Assembly (NCBI GenBank): GCA_949752745.1
Contig: OX457031.1
Span: forward strand, 54,426,803-54,490,802
Source: Protula sp. h YS-2021
Lineage: Eukaryota > Annelida > Polychaeta > Sabellida > Serpulidae
DNA: 64,000 nucleotides
Direction of reading: 5' to 3'
Each line of letters starts with the position of its first letter. Position 1 is the first letter of the stretch. The position numbers and the translations under genes were made by a program. Positions 41,801 to 52,049 of this stretch are shown in pieces. Below the pieces are notes generated by a model. That model was given only the letters and a program-made list of their open reading frames with translations, was not told the DNA's origin and searched no databases.

Positions 41801-43160
41801 TTGTGGCTATTGATATATGTGTAGAGAGAGAAAAAAAATAAAAAAAGACTGCCCGTCTGTCCGTCTGTCGTAGGTGTTATGTGTGTTTGGAGAGTGAGAA
41901 AGGTAAAAAAAGAATAGAGTGGAGAGAGAGCTCCCATCTCAATGCTTGGTCGGTTTTAATTGCTTATGTATACATGGAGAGAGGCAGAGCTCTCTGAGTT
42001 AAAAATGGCTTCCTTAAGGAAAAGAGTGCTCATTTTTTAATTGCTGTTGCAATGGCTTCGTTAGAGAGCGAGAAAGCCCAGAAAAACAGTTGCTGCCGTG
42101 ATGTGATGTGTGTGGAGAGAGAGAGTTAAAAAATGTGTTTTGAGAGTGAGAAAGCTTAAAAAAAGAGTTGTTGTTGCCTGTATATACCGTAATGGAGAGA
42201 CAGAGCTCTGGGTTAAAAATGGCTTCCTTAAGGAAGGACTGGTTGCTGACGTTTAATTGTTTCTACGGCAAGCCATTAGTGTGTGTGTGTTTAGAGAGAG
42301 AGAAAGCAAAAAAAGACTTCGTTTGCCCCTCAGACGCCGTGGTGTGATGGAGAGAGAGAGATACAAAAATAAAAAAAGACTGCCCTTTTATCCGGGTGCC
42401 CTTTTATCCGGTTGCCGTAGGTGTTATGTGTATTTTGAGAGTGAGAAAGCTTAAAAAAAGAGCTATTGTTGCCTGTATATACCGTGATGGAGAGACAGAG
42501 CTCTCTGAGTTAAAAATGGCTTCCTTAAGGAAAAGAGTGCTCATTTTTAATTGCTGTTGCAATGGCTTCGTTAGAGAGCGAGAAAGCCCAGAAAAACAGT
42601 TGCTGCCGTGATGTGATGTGTGTGGAGAGAGTTAAAAAATTAAAACAAAAACATGACTGTCTGGGTGTCCGTGTGTCTGGGTGTCCGTGTATCTGTGTGT
42701 CCGTTTGTTCGGTTGCCGTAGGTGTTATGTGTGTTTGGAGAGTGAGAAAGCTTAAAAAAGAGTTGTTGTTGCCTGTATATACCGTAATGGAGAGACAGAG
42801 CTCTGGGTTAAAAATGGCGTCTCTTAAGGCAGCGTTGCTTACGTTTAATTGCTGCTACGGAAATCCATTAGTGTGTGTGCTTGGAGAGTGAGAAAGTCGA
42901 AAAAAGACTACCTATTTGCCCCTCTGACGCCGTGGTGTGTGTAGAGAGAGAGAGGTAAAAAAAACATAAAAAAGACTGTCCGTTTGTCCAGCAGTCCGTT
43001 TGTCCGGGTAGACCGTTTGTCCGACTGACCCTTTACCAGTCTCTCATGGTGCCTGTTTTGGAGAGAGAACGCTAAAAAAGAGTTGTTGTTGCTTGGATAC
43101 ATAGAGTGGCCTGCGGTGCTGCTGGCTTCGGGGGCAGTCGAGAAGTTGAAAAGTGGGATG
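41801..43160. repeat. GAGAGAG/GAAAGCTTAAAAAAG repeat block, no gene seen
   Basis: Several units of about 290-300 bp combine GTGAGAAAGCTTAAAA, TTGTTGCCTGTATATACCGT, GGAGAGACAGAGCTCT and TTAAAAATGGC. Copies start near 42140, 42440 and 42730, with partial ones around 41985 and 43060. Short frames here are inconsistent from unit to unit. Confidence 0.8.
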
Positions 43161-43525
43161 TCGAAAGTCGACTGGCCGGGGGGGGGGGTCGATGGGCCGG
43201 GGGGCCCGTCGACCAGCTCACCCATATAGATAGAGCGTATGCTTAAAGGTCAATGGGCCGGGGGGTCGATGAGCCGGGAGGGGGGTCCCGCAGGTACGTA
43301 CCTACAGCAGGCACAGCAGGTACGGGGGGGGGTCTGCCGGAGGTACACCGTACCTACAGCAGGCACATACCTGTTGGTCGCATGCAGGCTTAAGTCGAAA
43401 TGTGTGACGTCATTGATGGGTCGAAATACCTTATAGGCCAGCTCTAACCATGTCTCTATGAGTCCCTTTGCTTAAAAAAAACAACAGTTGGAGAGCTCTC
43501 TACCCGTTTGTCCGACTGTTCGACT

Positions 43526-43827
43526 GTCCGTCTGCCGTTTGAATGGTCGTCTGAATGCCCGCCCGTTTGAATGGTCGTTTGAATGGCCGCCCGTTTGAAT
43601 GGCTGCCCGCTATCCCTATTACGTCATTATGACGTTCATATGACGTCCATATGACCTCCATATGACCTCCATATGATCTCCATATGACCTCCATAACACG
43701 TCTATATCACGTCTATATCACGTCAAAATGACCTCACTGTTTTAAAAGCCCCATGGGGCTATCAAAACACCTCCTGACGTCATTATGACGTCACTTCCTT
43801 TTTTGATAGCCCCACTTTCCCCCTACT
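43526..43827. repeat. Polinton right terminal inverted repeat
   Basis: About 302 bp complementary to 23370-23776, ending CCCCACTTTCCCCCTACT. It has two perfect TGACGTCA octamers rather than seven. Diverged inverted homology with the left side (CTCTAACCATGT, CCTTATAGG) extends to about 43425. Confidence 0.93.
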
Positions 43828-43833
43828 CATATT

Positions 43834-44939
43834 TGTGGTTGGTACCCCAGAAATATAGGACCACCAGCATGACCACCAGCAGGACGGCATGAGAGTTGTC
43901 CTATTTTCGGGTTGCTCGTGTTTGTGGGGTCCTTCATAATGGGGGAGGGGGGGCGGGGCAGGGACTTGTTGAACATACTGCCCGGGAATATTGAGAAGTG
44001 GTCCTGCCCAAGAGTAACTCTACATTTCTTTTGCGTGCTTTGATTTTTCAACGGATAAAACAGGGTTGTGATCAAGCAAGAATTTTATTCACACAAGAAA
44101 ATCCAACGTAATATAAAATTATCACTCCCAAAACTGTGCCTACGCATTGAATGGAATGTGCACCCTTTTATTATCCCGGAGGAGGATTAGTCAAGGTGTG
44201 AAAAAATAAAAACCTGTCCCGAAGAAAATAAGCAGCAGGCTGCGTAGATGCAATAATTGTGTGAAAAAATAGAAACGTGTCCCAAAGAAAATAAGCAGCA
44301 GGCTGCGTAGATGCAATAATTGTGTGAAAAAATAGAAACGTGTCCCAAAGAAAATAAGCAGCAGGCTGCGTAGATGCGCCATTTTGCCGTCGCGAAAACT
44401 AACAAGAAGCAGCCGTTACAAAAGGGCGTCATATGACTGCTAAAAAATACACTCTTTTCGCATGGCGTTTTAAACAAGAAAACGAAATCGAAGGCTAAAA
44501 TAAAAAGTGCCATGCACACGTTCATATCAAGTTGTACCTAAGTCCCAAGTTTCGTGGCCCAAGGGCCCGTAGTGCCAGTGGAGAAGATGACACAAAAAAT
44601 CGGATCACTGTCAAGAAAAAAAGATACCAACGGCTTCTCGTAAAAATTCAAAAACCCCTTGTAAGCCAAAGGCTTGTCAAGTGTTAAAAAACAAACCCTA
44701 AGTACAGACAATACACTTCCTGTACAAAAAAGTGCCGATTTTGGTGTCATTAGTAGTTTCCACTATCAATGGTGTAATTGCATATTTCATGGCATGTCAC
44801 TCTCCTGTGAAGTAAAGAACTGGAAGAAACAAGCGAAATGCACCTGGCAAAATACTTGACGGGACTCCAACCCTCCCTTCCCACCTCCCCCCCCCCTCCG
44901 AATCTTCCCCAGTATGGAACGCCATTTTCATATTATTCA
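43834..44939. other. Intergenic, no gene seen apart from one tandem array
   Basis: Unique sequence right of the Polinton, with the 63-bp array at 44196-44378. I see no gene. Confidence 0.5.
44196..44378. repeat. 63-bp tandem repeat, 2.9 copies
   Basis: Unit contains GTGTGAAAAAATAGAAACGT, AAGAAAATAAGCAGCAGGCT and GCGTAGATGCAATAATT, with an exact 63-bp period. As 63 is divisible by three, an apparent repeated hydrophobic open frame exists on the minus strand; I do not call it. Confidence 0.92.
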
Positions 44940-45720
44940 TATCAAGAATTAATTTTTGATCTCAAAAAAAAAAATCATTTTTTGATATCAAGAATTAATT
45001 TTTGCTGTCTGTAATTATGTTTTTGATATCTCTAAATACATTCTTGATCTCAAAAAATAATTCTTAATATCAATAAATATTTAGAGATATCAAGAAATAT
45101 TTCTTGATATCAAAATGATTTATTGATCTCTAAAACCTATTTTTAGAGATCAAAAATTAATTCTTGATAGCAAAAATGAAATATTTGAAAGCAAAATCTC
45201 TATTTTGAGCTCAATAACTTATTTTTTATTGGTATCAAGAATTTATTTCAGATCTCAATATTTCAGAATGAGACTTCTTTAATTTATACTTTGAAATATG
45301 CAAATGATTTTTTGATCTCAAAAGTTAATTTTTGATATCAAATTATCAGTCTATTTTTATACAATAAATTCACAAGCATACATTTGTGAATAAAATAGTG
45401 ATGGTCCTTGTATACAGAATCTTTCTTTTAATTTTTTACTGCACAAATAAGAAGCAATTCTCGAGCTCAAAAATTGTGTTGTTATTATTGATATCAATAA
45501 TTCAAGTTTTCATCTCCAAAATTTAATTGACGATTCGTTAAATTTTATGTAAATGTGTGTCTCCCTTAAGGTTCTTTAAGTTTGCAAAATTGATTTTTTG
45601 ATCTCAAAAATAAATTTTTGCAATCAAAAATTCAAATATTGATAGCAAAATATAAACTAATGAGATCTACATTGATTAATTGAAATGTTTAATTATATTA
45701 TGATATCAAAAATAAGCATT
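44940..45720. repeat. AT-rich dispersed repeat, ATCAA/TTGAT type (copy 2)
   Basis: Same word set as 3530-4045: TTTGATATCAAGAATTAATT, GATCTCAAAAA, GATATCAATAAATATTTAG. The arrangement of direct and inverted words is similar over about 500 bp. Confidence 0.75.
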
Positions 45721-46589
45721 AAATATTAAAACCGCAATCCATACCCAGTACTATCTTTTTAACCGAGCATTATATTTTTTCAAAGATAATTTAGCAAATA
45801 AGTTTGATTGGCAACAAGAATAAAAACCTAAGGACTCAAGAACCCAAACAGCCAGCAAACATAAACTTGTTATTTTGTGCTGGTAATTTATTATAAACAT
45901 TTGCATTTTGTGGTCTGAATTATGAAATTTAAGGAACAAGCATATCATTAAGTAAAGGTATCTGTTTTGCATAGAAAACCCCGGTGGCACTCGTGTAAAA
46001 ACTGGTTGCTATGTGTATCCATGATGTTTTAAAACGACACCAAAATGCTGAATGCTAAGTTTGAAAAGCACATAGTGCAGTTTCCGAAAGCATCCCCTTG
46101 CATGAAAACCGGAGTAGTGAACGACCCCATAACCCCCCCTCCCCCCACCCTCCCTTCATAACGAAATTGGCATTCCTAGCGAGTCGCAAAATAACCTCTT
46201 TTACTACGTTGCTTGGGGCACGCATGGTACGACAGATGACGTCATGTGCCGCCACTTCCCCGGGAGAAAATATAACACTCTAGAAATAGGAACGGCCCAC
46301 TCAAACAAAAAAAAAAAAACACAATTTGAGGCGGATGTGACGTTATTTCCTTGTGTGAACGAGTGGTGTACGCCTTGCAGGTGCAAAGTGAAATCGATAT
46401 AATTTATATGCCAAGTGTCGAAGACGTAAACGGTGTTGGCTGTCGCTTATTTTGTCCGTTCCATAGCAAAATGAAACTAGACCGTTTTCGCTATCGAGTA
46501 GCGAAAGTTACACTTGTGGGGTTGAAGGGGGGGGGGGGGGCACAAAAAATACTATTCTGAACACTAAACATTCAGAACTAACAATGAAT
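45721..46589. other. Intergenic, nothing recognised
   Basis: Short open frames on both strands lack family motifs. A poly-G run lies near 46528. Confidence 0.5.
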
Positions 46590-47120
46590 GAGGAGGTCGG
46601 GGTCACCCAGGTACGTCTTACATAACGCCTTTTTAGCCCAAGGAGGTCAAAGTCACCGAGGTATCTCTTACATATCGTCTTTTAGGCTCAAAATTTCGAA
46701 AATAAGCTCGAAATCACTCTATCTCTAACCATTTGCGAGATAATGTTGAATCGGTCTCTAAAGCTTTTCGATACGCTGTAATCGCTCTCATTGTGGACAG
46801 TTGGGCGATAAATATGACTATGCTGAGATCATAATCATGTGCCTTAACTTCCTAATCATAGCGTTTGCCTGCATTACAATGCGCTTACATGAAAAAATTT
46901 TCAATGTCCATTTTTGCATATAAAATGTTAAAAAAAATTGAGTTAGACCAACTAGACATACTACATCATGTCTCTACCAAATTTGGTCTTCCCAGCCCTA
47001 ACAGTCTCAGAGGAATTCACGTCACAATGTTGTGACGAAAAAAAAAGGAATGATACGGAACCACTTAACCGAATCGTACGAATTCAATAAAATAGGGAAC
47101 TGAAAGTCCCAAAATGTAAA
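46590..47120 (+). repeat. Dispersed element of unknown type, copy 2
   Basis: Shares with 13925-14760 the GTCACCGAGGTATCTCTTACATAT units, TAATCGCTCTCATTG, the GCGATA word and the CAGCCCTAACAGTCTCAG block, in the same order, but shorter. Confidence 0.75.
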
Positions 47121-47324
47121 TTATATTTCTCCCGCCACCTAACTTGACCTTGCTTAAGGCGCAGTGGTGCATCTACTTAACAGGAAGTTTTTTCAATATC
47201 TCATCAAATCTTTCACGTAAAACGCAAAAAAATTCTGTTTTTGTGCTTTTTTGGTATTTCTATGTTGTCTTCTTCTTCCGCTGTATGCCCAGCTATGAAA
47301 AGAATTCTACGAACTCCGCCGCGC

Positions 47325-48417
47325 ACCCAGTATACCATGGATCCAGTGTGCCACGCACCCAGTGTACCATGGACCCAGGGTACCATGCACCCAGTGTACC
47401 ATGGACCCAGTGTACCACGCACCCAGTGTACCATGGATCCAGTGTACCACGCACCCAGTGTACCATGGACCCAGGGTACCATGCACCCAGTGTACCATGG
47501 ATCCAGTGTACCACGCACCCAGTGTACCATGGACCCAGGGTACCATGCACCCAGTGCACCATGGATCCAGTGTACCACGCACCCAGTGTACCATGGACCC
47601 AGGGTACCATGCACTCAGTGTACCATGGACCCAGGGTACCACGCACCAGTGTGCCACGCAATCAGTGTACCATGGACCCAGGGTACCACGCACCCAGTAC
47701 ACCATGCGTCCAGTGTACCACGCACCCAGTGTACCACACACCCAGTGTCCCACGCAACCAGTGTACAACACACCCAGTGTACAACGCACCCAGTATACCA
47801 TAGGCCAAGTGTACCACGCACCCAGTGTCCCACACACCCAGTGTACCACGCACCCAGTGTCCCGCACACCCAGTGTACCACACACCCAGTGTCCCACGCA
47901 ACCAGTGTACAACACACCCAGTGTACCACGCACCCAGTATCCCACACACCCAGTGCACCACACACCCAGTGTCCCACGCAACCAGTGTACAACACACCCA
48001 GTGTACAACGCCCCCAGTATACCATAGGCCAAGTGTACCACGCACCCAGTGTCCCACACACCCAGTGTCCCACACACCCAGTGTACCACGCACCCAGTGT
48101 CCCACACACCCAGTGTCCCACTCACCCAGTGTACCACGCACCCAGCGTCCCACACACCTAGTGTACCACAAACCCAGTGTACCACACAACCAGTGTGCCA
48201 CGTACCATGTGTCCCACGCACCCAGTGTACCACACACCAGCAAGTGTGCCACACATCCAGTGTACCACCCACAGAGTGTACCATCCACCCAGCGTACCAC
48301 ACACCCAGTGTCCCGCGCCCCCAGTGTACCACACACCCAGTGTACTACTCACCCAGTGTACCACACACCCAGTGTCCCACGCCCCCAGTGTACCACACAC
48401 CCAGTGTACCACAGTAA
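47325..48417. repeat. 16-bp minisatellite, about 68 units
   Basis: Units of ACCCAGTGTACCACGC with a limited set of variants (ACCATGG, CCCACACA, ACAACACA). The left third mixes TACCATGG with TACCACGC, the right two-thirds TACCAC with TCCCAC. The unit has no stop in any frame, which creates open frames of more than 200 codons on both strands. These are not genes. Confidence 0.97.
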
Positions 48418-48436
48418 CGTGGCAGACAATTGAAGG

Positions 48437-48674
48437 GGTCCATGCATAAACTTGATAACTGCAGTTATCAGCAGTGGAGAAAAACGCTTTTAAAGTTTGA
48501 AATTTTAGTAACAAACATAGGTTTTTCCCATCGCATTTTCCTAAAAAAATACCCACTGCTAATCGGTTTTGAGGTGTAAGACTTACATGCGTGATTGAAC
48601 AGAGGGCAAGAAATACCGTGGTGGTAATAGTGCATTTTCCTGATAAGTGGAGTTATCAAGTTTATGCATGGACC
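48437..48674. mobile_element. MITE-like element, 238 bp
   Basis: GGTCCATGCATAAACTTGAT plus AACT at the left is matched in reverse complement at the right (…AGTTATCAAGTTTATGCATGGACC), with about 34 bp of arm and two or three mismatches. No clear target duplication is visible and no coding capacity. Confidence 0.65.
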
Positions 48675-50877
48675 TGCATTACAAATGACATAAGCATAGT
48701 GTAAACCGAGCACTATTAACAGCAGCACGACCATGCAACAGTCAGGTTGTAGAAGCAAGCCGCGTTTATTGAACACAAAACACTTCGATTTTAAATGTGA
48801 AAATTATATATTTTGAAACCAGAGAGAAGTTTTCTAATTTTGGCCAGTGAGTAAGGTATGCCTATTAATATTTTACATAGCAGTCACTGAGTTAATTTAT
48901 CAATACAAACCACAGCAACACAGTAAATATCACATGGTTACTTGTGCAGAACATGATATCATATGTGCAGGTGGGGTCAGATAAATAGATTCCTCTGTAA
49001 GTGGAAAGAAGGCTGAATTGAATCCTCTGTCCCGGTGTTCACAAAATTTAGCTTGGATGTGTGTGAATGATGATAAAGCTATGCCAGACGCATTGTCACG
49101 AACTGTTTTTTTTTTCTCGAATTTAACGAGTTACAAGAACGATTGTTTTAATTTAACATTTTTGTGAGAGGTACCTGATCAATCGGCCCCCGACACTGCC
49201 AGCCCTTCTCCACGAAGCCAACCTCCCCCAGTTCCAAGATTTGGGGTGTGGGGACGGGCTTGATTTTACCACCACTACCACCCCTTCTACACTAAGCCCC
49301 CCCCCCCCCACCCCCGACATACACCCCCCACGACTTGAGGTGTGCGGGCGGGCTTGATTTTTTCCACCCCTTCTACACCAAACCCCCAACCCCCCCCCCC
49401 CCACTTGCAAGATCTGGGGTGGGGGAGTGGGGCTTGATTTATCACAACTTCCGACTTCACACTTTTGGCATGAACTCTCACCATCGGCGTTATCCATGAA
49501 GTACTCAAATATGTGACGTCACCGACTGGATTAAACATTATCTTGCGGATAGCCACATATCCTACCCCCCTCCCCACCCCCACGCCCATACGTATGTACT
49601 GATAGATCACTCCCAAATGGACAGACTGTAGCTCCACTATAGAATCCGGATTACAATAATGTAATATTTCACTTCTAACCTAAACTTTTGAGTAAAGTAT
49701 ATTTATTTCGTCCCAGACCCCCACCGACCTGTAACCCACGCATTTCGTGCCACCTGGTTTCGTCCTTTAAATGATGCGACAGCAAAGCTCATTTGAATAA
49801 TCTCCCAGTAAATAAAACAGTATTTGAAGCTGTGACGTCGACTCGACCAAATCGTTAATCTGCTTGCATTTTGCTTGTGATAGGTCGCATCTATAGACCA
49901 AATATGGGAATTTCAGGAGCGCGAACGTTTTCCGTCATCCACTTTTGAAAAAAATGTTCATGAAAATTGACTTCATACATATCCTGCGTTACCGGATGAC
50001 TCAAGAGTGGTGGTGATGGGGGGGGGGAGGAGGGAGGGGGAGGGGAGGGGGTTTATGACCACAGCACTTTACCATTGCCACTGTCCAGAAGGCTAATATT
50101 TTCTCGAGTTCAATAGAAAGCCGCTCTCATAGCATCTATGCAAAGTCGGAAGACTGATGGTTCAACTTCCAATTGCAATCTTTTCGCAAAGTGGATTAGA
50201 CGTCTATATATCCCGCGTCATCAGACAAACGTTATTTCGGCTTCCGCAATCAACCACAACCCAGCATTTCTCTAACTTCTGGTACAGCGTGTATCAAACG
50301 TTGATACAACGTCAGAATGTTTAGTAAGAACGCCATATAATATCGACAGTCACACAAAGAATATGCGTAAATAACTTAAGAAAACATTAATGTAACAAGG
50401 GATATTGATAATTAGGGGAAAGGTGACACCATCATCTTTTTGTGACATTTTGTAATATTCATCAACGTCACATTATTTAGTTTTTACCTTTCTCTTAGGA
50501 AAGTGCCCGAAGTTGTTTCCAACAGGTACTTTAATTAAGCACTTAAGCAAATACTTTCTCAAAGTATCGCTGTTGTTATAGGTTATTTGAAGATTTACTT
50601 GTCTGTCACTTAATTGCCCTTAATTGTTTGAAGTGACTTCTTGTTTCTACAAGTACACTAACTTAACCCAATTGACCTAGATAATCTGAACTGACCCAGA
50701 TTAATCTCTGGCCTTGATTGGTCATGCTACGCGAAATTATTACACCATGATTTTGGCTTCTGGTGAATGTGGCGTATGTGCATTGAGCAAGGGGGTGGGG
50801 CGGGGGGCGGGGGGACACTCCCGTACGAACTCGTTATTATCGAATAAGAAACGCAGAGTACTAAATGAAAATTACCC
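48675..50877. other. Intergenic with C/G-rich patches
   Basis: No gene recognised. At 49200-49440 there are two or three units of about 105 bp that combine a CCCCACCCC stretch with TTCTACAC(T/C)AA and GGGCTTGATTT. The segment 49900-50005 is the dispersed repeat paired with 11715-11830. A GGGGGAGG-rich patch lies at 50018-50050. Confidence 0.5.
49900..50005 (+). repeat. Dispersed repeat, copy 2 (pair with 11715-11830)
   Basis: Shares GAATTTCAGGAGCGCG and GACTTCATACATATCCTGCG with the left copy, followed by ACCGGATGAC. Confidence 0.75.
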
Positions 50878-50910
50878 TTTTTACTTCGTAAAAGCTTTGA
50901 ATTCGCTTAT

Positions 50911-51089
50911 CTCCACTTTTATATGGGTTCCCTTCTGGATAATAATATCACGCAAATAGAAATGAAATTTTTCTAGTGAATAGAATGGTCCCTCTACTCT
51001 CCATCCTGTTTTCCCTCCAACTCCAGCCAATCAGCAAGCGAGAATGAGAAGACTTACGTCATTCGAAGACATCAATCATTCCCTTCAAG
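50911..51089. repeat. DIRS left inverted terminal repeat
   Basis: Complementary to 58669-58846 at about 98% over 179 bp, from CTCCACTTTTATATGGG to CCCTTCAAG. Confidence 0.93.
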
Positions 51090-52049
51090 CGTGGTGTTGA
51101 CAACACACGCAATTCTGTGTGCTCCACTTTTTCGTTGAAAAAGGGGAACTAGGCAAGGTGCGATTTTGCTTTTAACTTTCTATTTCTTTGCATTTAAGGA
51201 TATTCTTCATCCTCTGTAATGTTGGATTTATTTGATTCAGGATTAGAGCAATACGGTCGCACTCGTGACTTCGGTCTGGTAGTTGTTGAGTTTACACGTA
51301 GCGGAGACTTTTTGTCCCGGGAAGTGTGCCTCTCTTCTCCACTCGGAAGCTACAAGACGTGTCTTCTTAGTCTAGTTCGTGCACACATCGCCTCGGAGTT
51401 GGTTGAGTCTCTGCAGCCCACTTGCCTGCTTTGATTCCCAGTCAGCTACAGCTTAGGTGTCATCGCGTTATGGCCCGTTTTTGCTGTATCAGACACTCCT
51501 CTGAGACCAGTTAGTTTCGTCCAGTTTCCTCTAGACGTTACTTTCTTTGGTCCAGACTTTCAACGTTTTTTGGCGTTCTGGCGAATTTTGGTGAATTTTT
51601 AAGTTTTAGCCCGTTTATGGGACTGCTGTAGCCCATAAACGGCACCAGGGTGCCATAAATGGCATCTGGAAGCCCGTTTATGCCCCCCCCCCCACGTAGG
51701 GGACGGGCCTAAGTCGGGATTAGGATCCCATCCATAGAGGATCCCATCTTCAGGCACCAAGGACGGGTACCGTTTTCGGGCTCATGGGCAGATCCCGTTT
51801 TCGGGATCGACCGAGGATCCCGAAAATGGGCCCAGGTGTCCCGTTTCGCGTTTTATCTGGTTCTGAATTCCTGAAACGCCATTAAATACGTTAGTAACGT
51901 CTGGATGAAAGAGAGTGGTCGTCGTACTGCCTACTGTCACTCGTTAAATGCCCAGAATATTAATATCTGTTACTTGTATGCTTTACCTGTCTACTGGGGA
52001 CATGTACAGTTTACTCATCAGTGTTTTTTCTTCTGCTTGTTTTTCAGAT
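51090..52049 (+). promoter_or_regulatory. DIRS 5' leader with hairpins and a splice acceptor
   Basis: Two strong hairpins: CCGTTTATGGG/CCCATAAACGG at 51611-51642, and CCCGTTTTCGGGATC/GATCCCGAAAATGGG at 51794-51830, the second with near self-complementary arms. Two bases before the Gag ATG is a polypyrimidine stretch and TTTTTCAG at 52040-52047, a good 3' splice site. A matching 5' site in the leader is not certain (CTTAG/GTGTCA at about 51454 is one candidate). A related element at 62420 has the same AG-NN-ATG arrangement. Confidence 0.55.

Larger units (their letters stand above)
23370..43827. mobile_element. Polinton/Maverick DNA transposon, full length 20,458 bp, 6-bp TSD CATATT
   Basis: The left end AGTAGGGGGAAAGTGGGGC at 23370 is mirrored at 43827, and CATATT flanks both sides (23364-23369, 43828-43833). 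Six-bp duplications and AG-starting inverted termini are the Polinton hallmark. Inside are the diagnostic genes: protein-primed DNA polymerase B, retroviral-type integrase, packaging ATPase, adenain-like protease, and major and penton-type capsid proteins. Left-half genes mostly read rightward and right-half genes leftward, meeting near 30.5 kb. Polymerase, protease, major capsid, ATPase, integrase and the small basic protein each contain at least one disabling change, so this copy should not move or make particles without help. Some single-base frameshifts lie at homopolymers and could be assembly errors; the polymerase stop and the ATPase deletion are not of that kind. Confidence 0.97.

Noticed and set aside
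42257..42891. A repeated small gene (MASL...FNCC type frames) at the right end of the Polinton
   Set aside because: Units that share the ATGGC start differ by frameshifting indels and stops at different places, so no common protein is kept. It is better explained as non-coding repeats.
47144..48556. Long open frames of 90-341 codons in all frames
   Set aside because: All fall in the 16-bp minisatellite. A 16-bp unit without stops opens every frame, and there is no gene context.
49153..49637. Gly/Val-rich minus-strand frames of 114-116 codons
   Set aside because: They read through C-rich direct repeats of about 105 bp, without start context or domain.
50714..51434. Short frames at the left end of the DIRS element as an extra gene
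   Set aside because: They overlap the inverted terminal repeat and leader, are short (71-81 codons) and share no motif with DIRS proteins.
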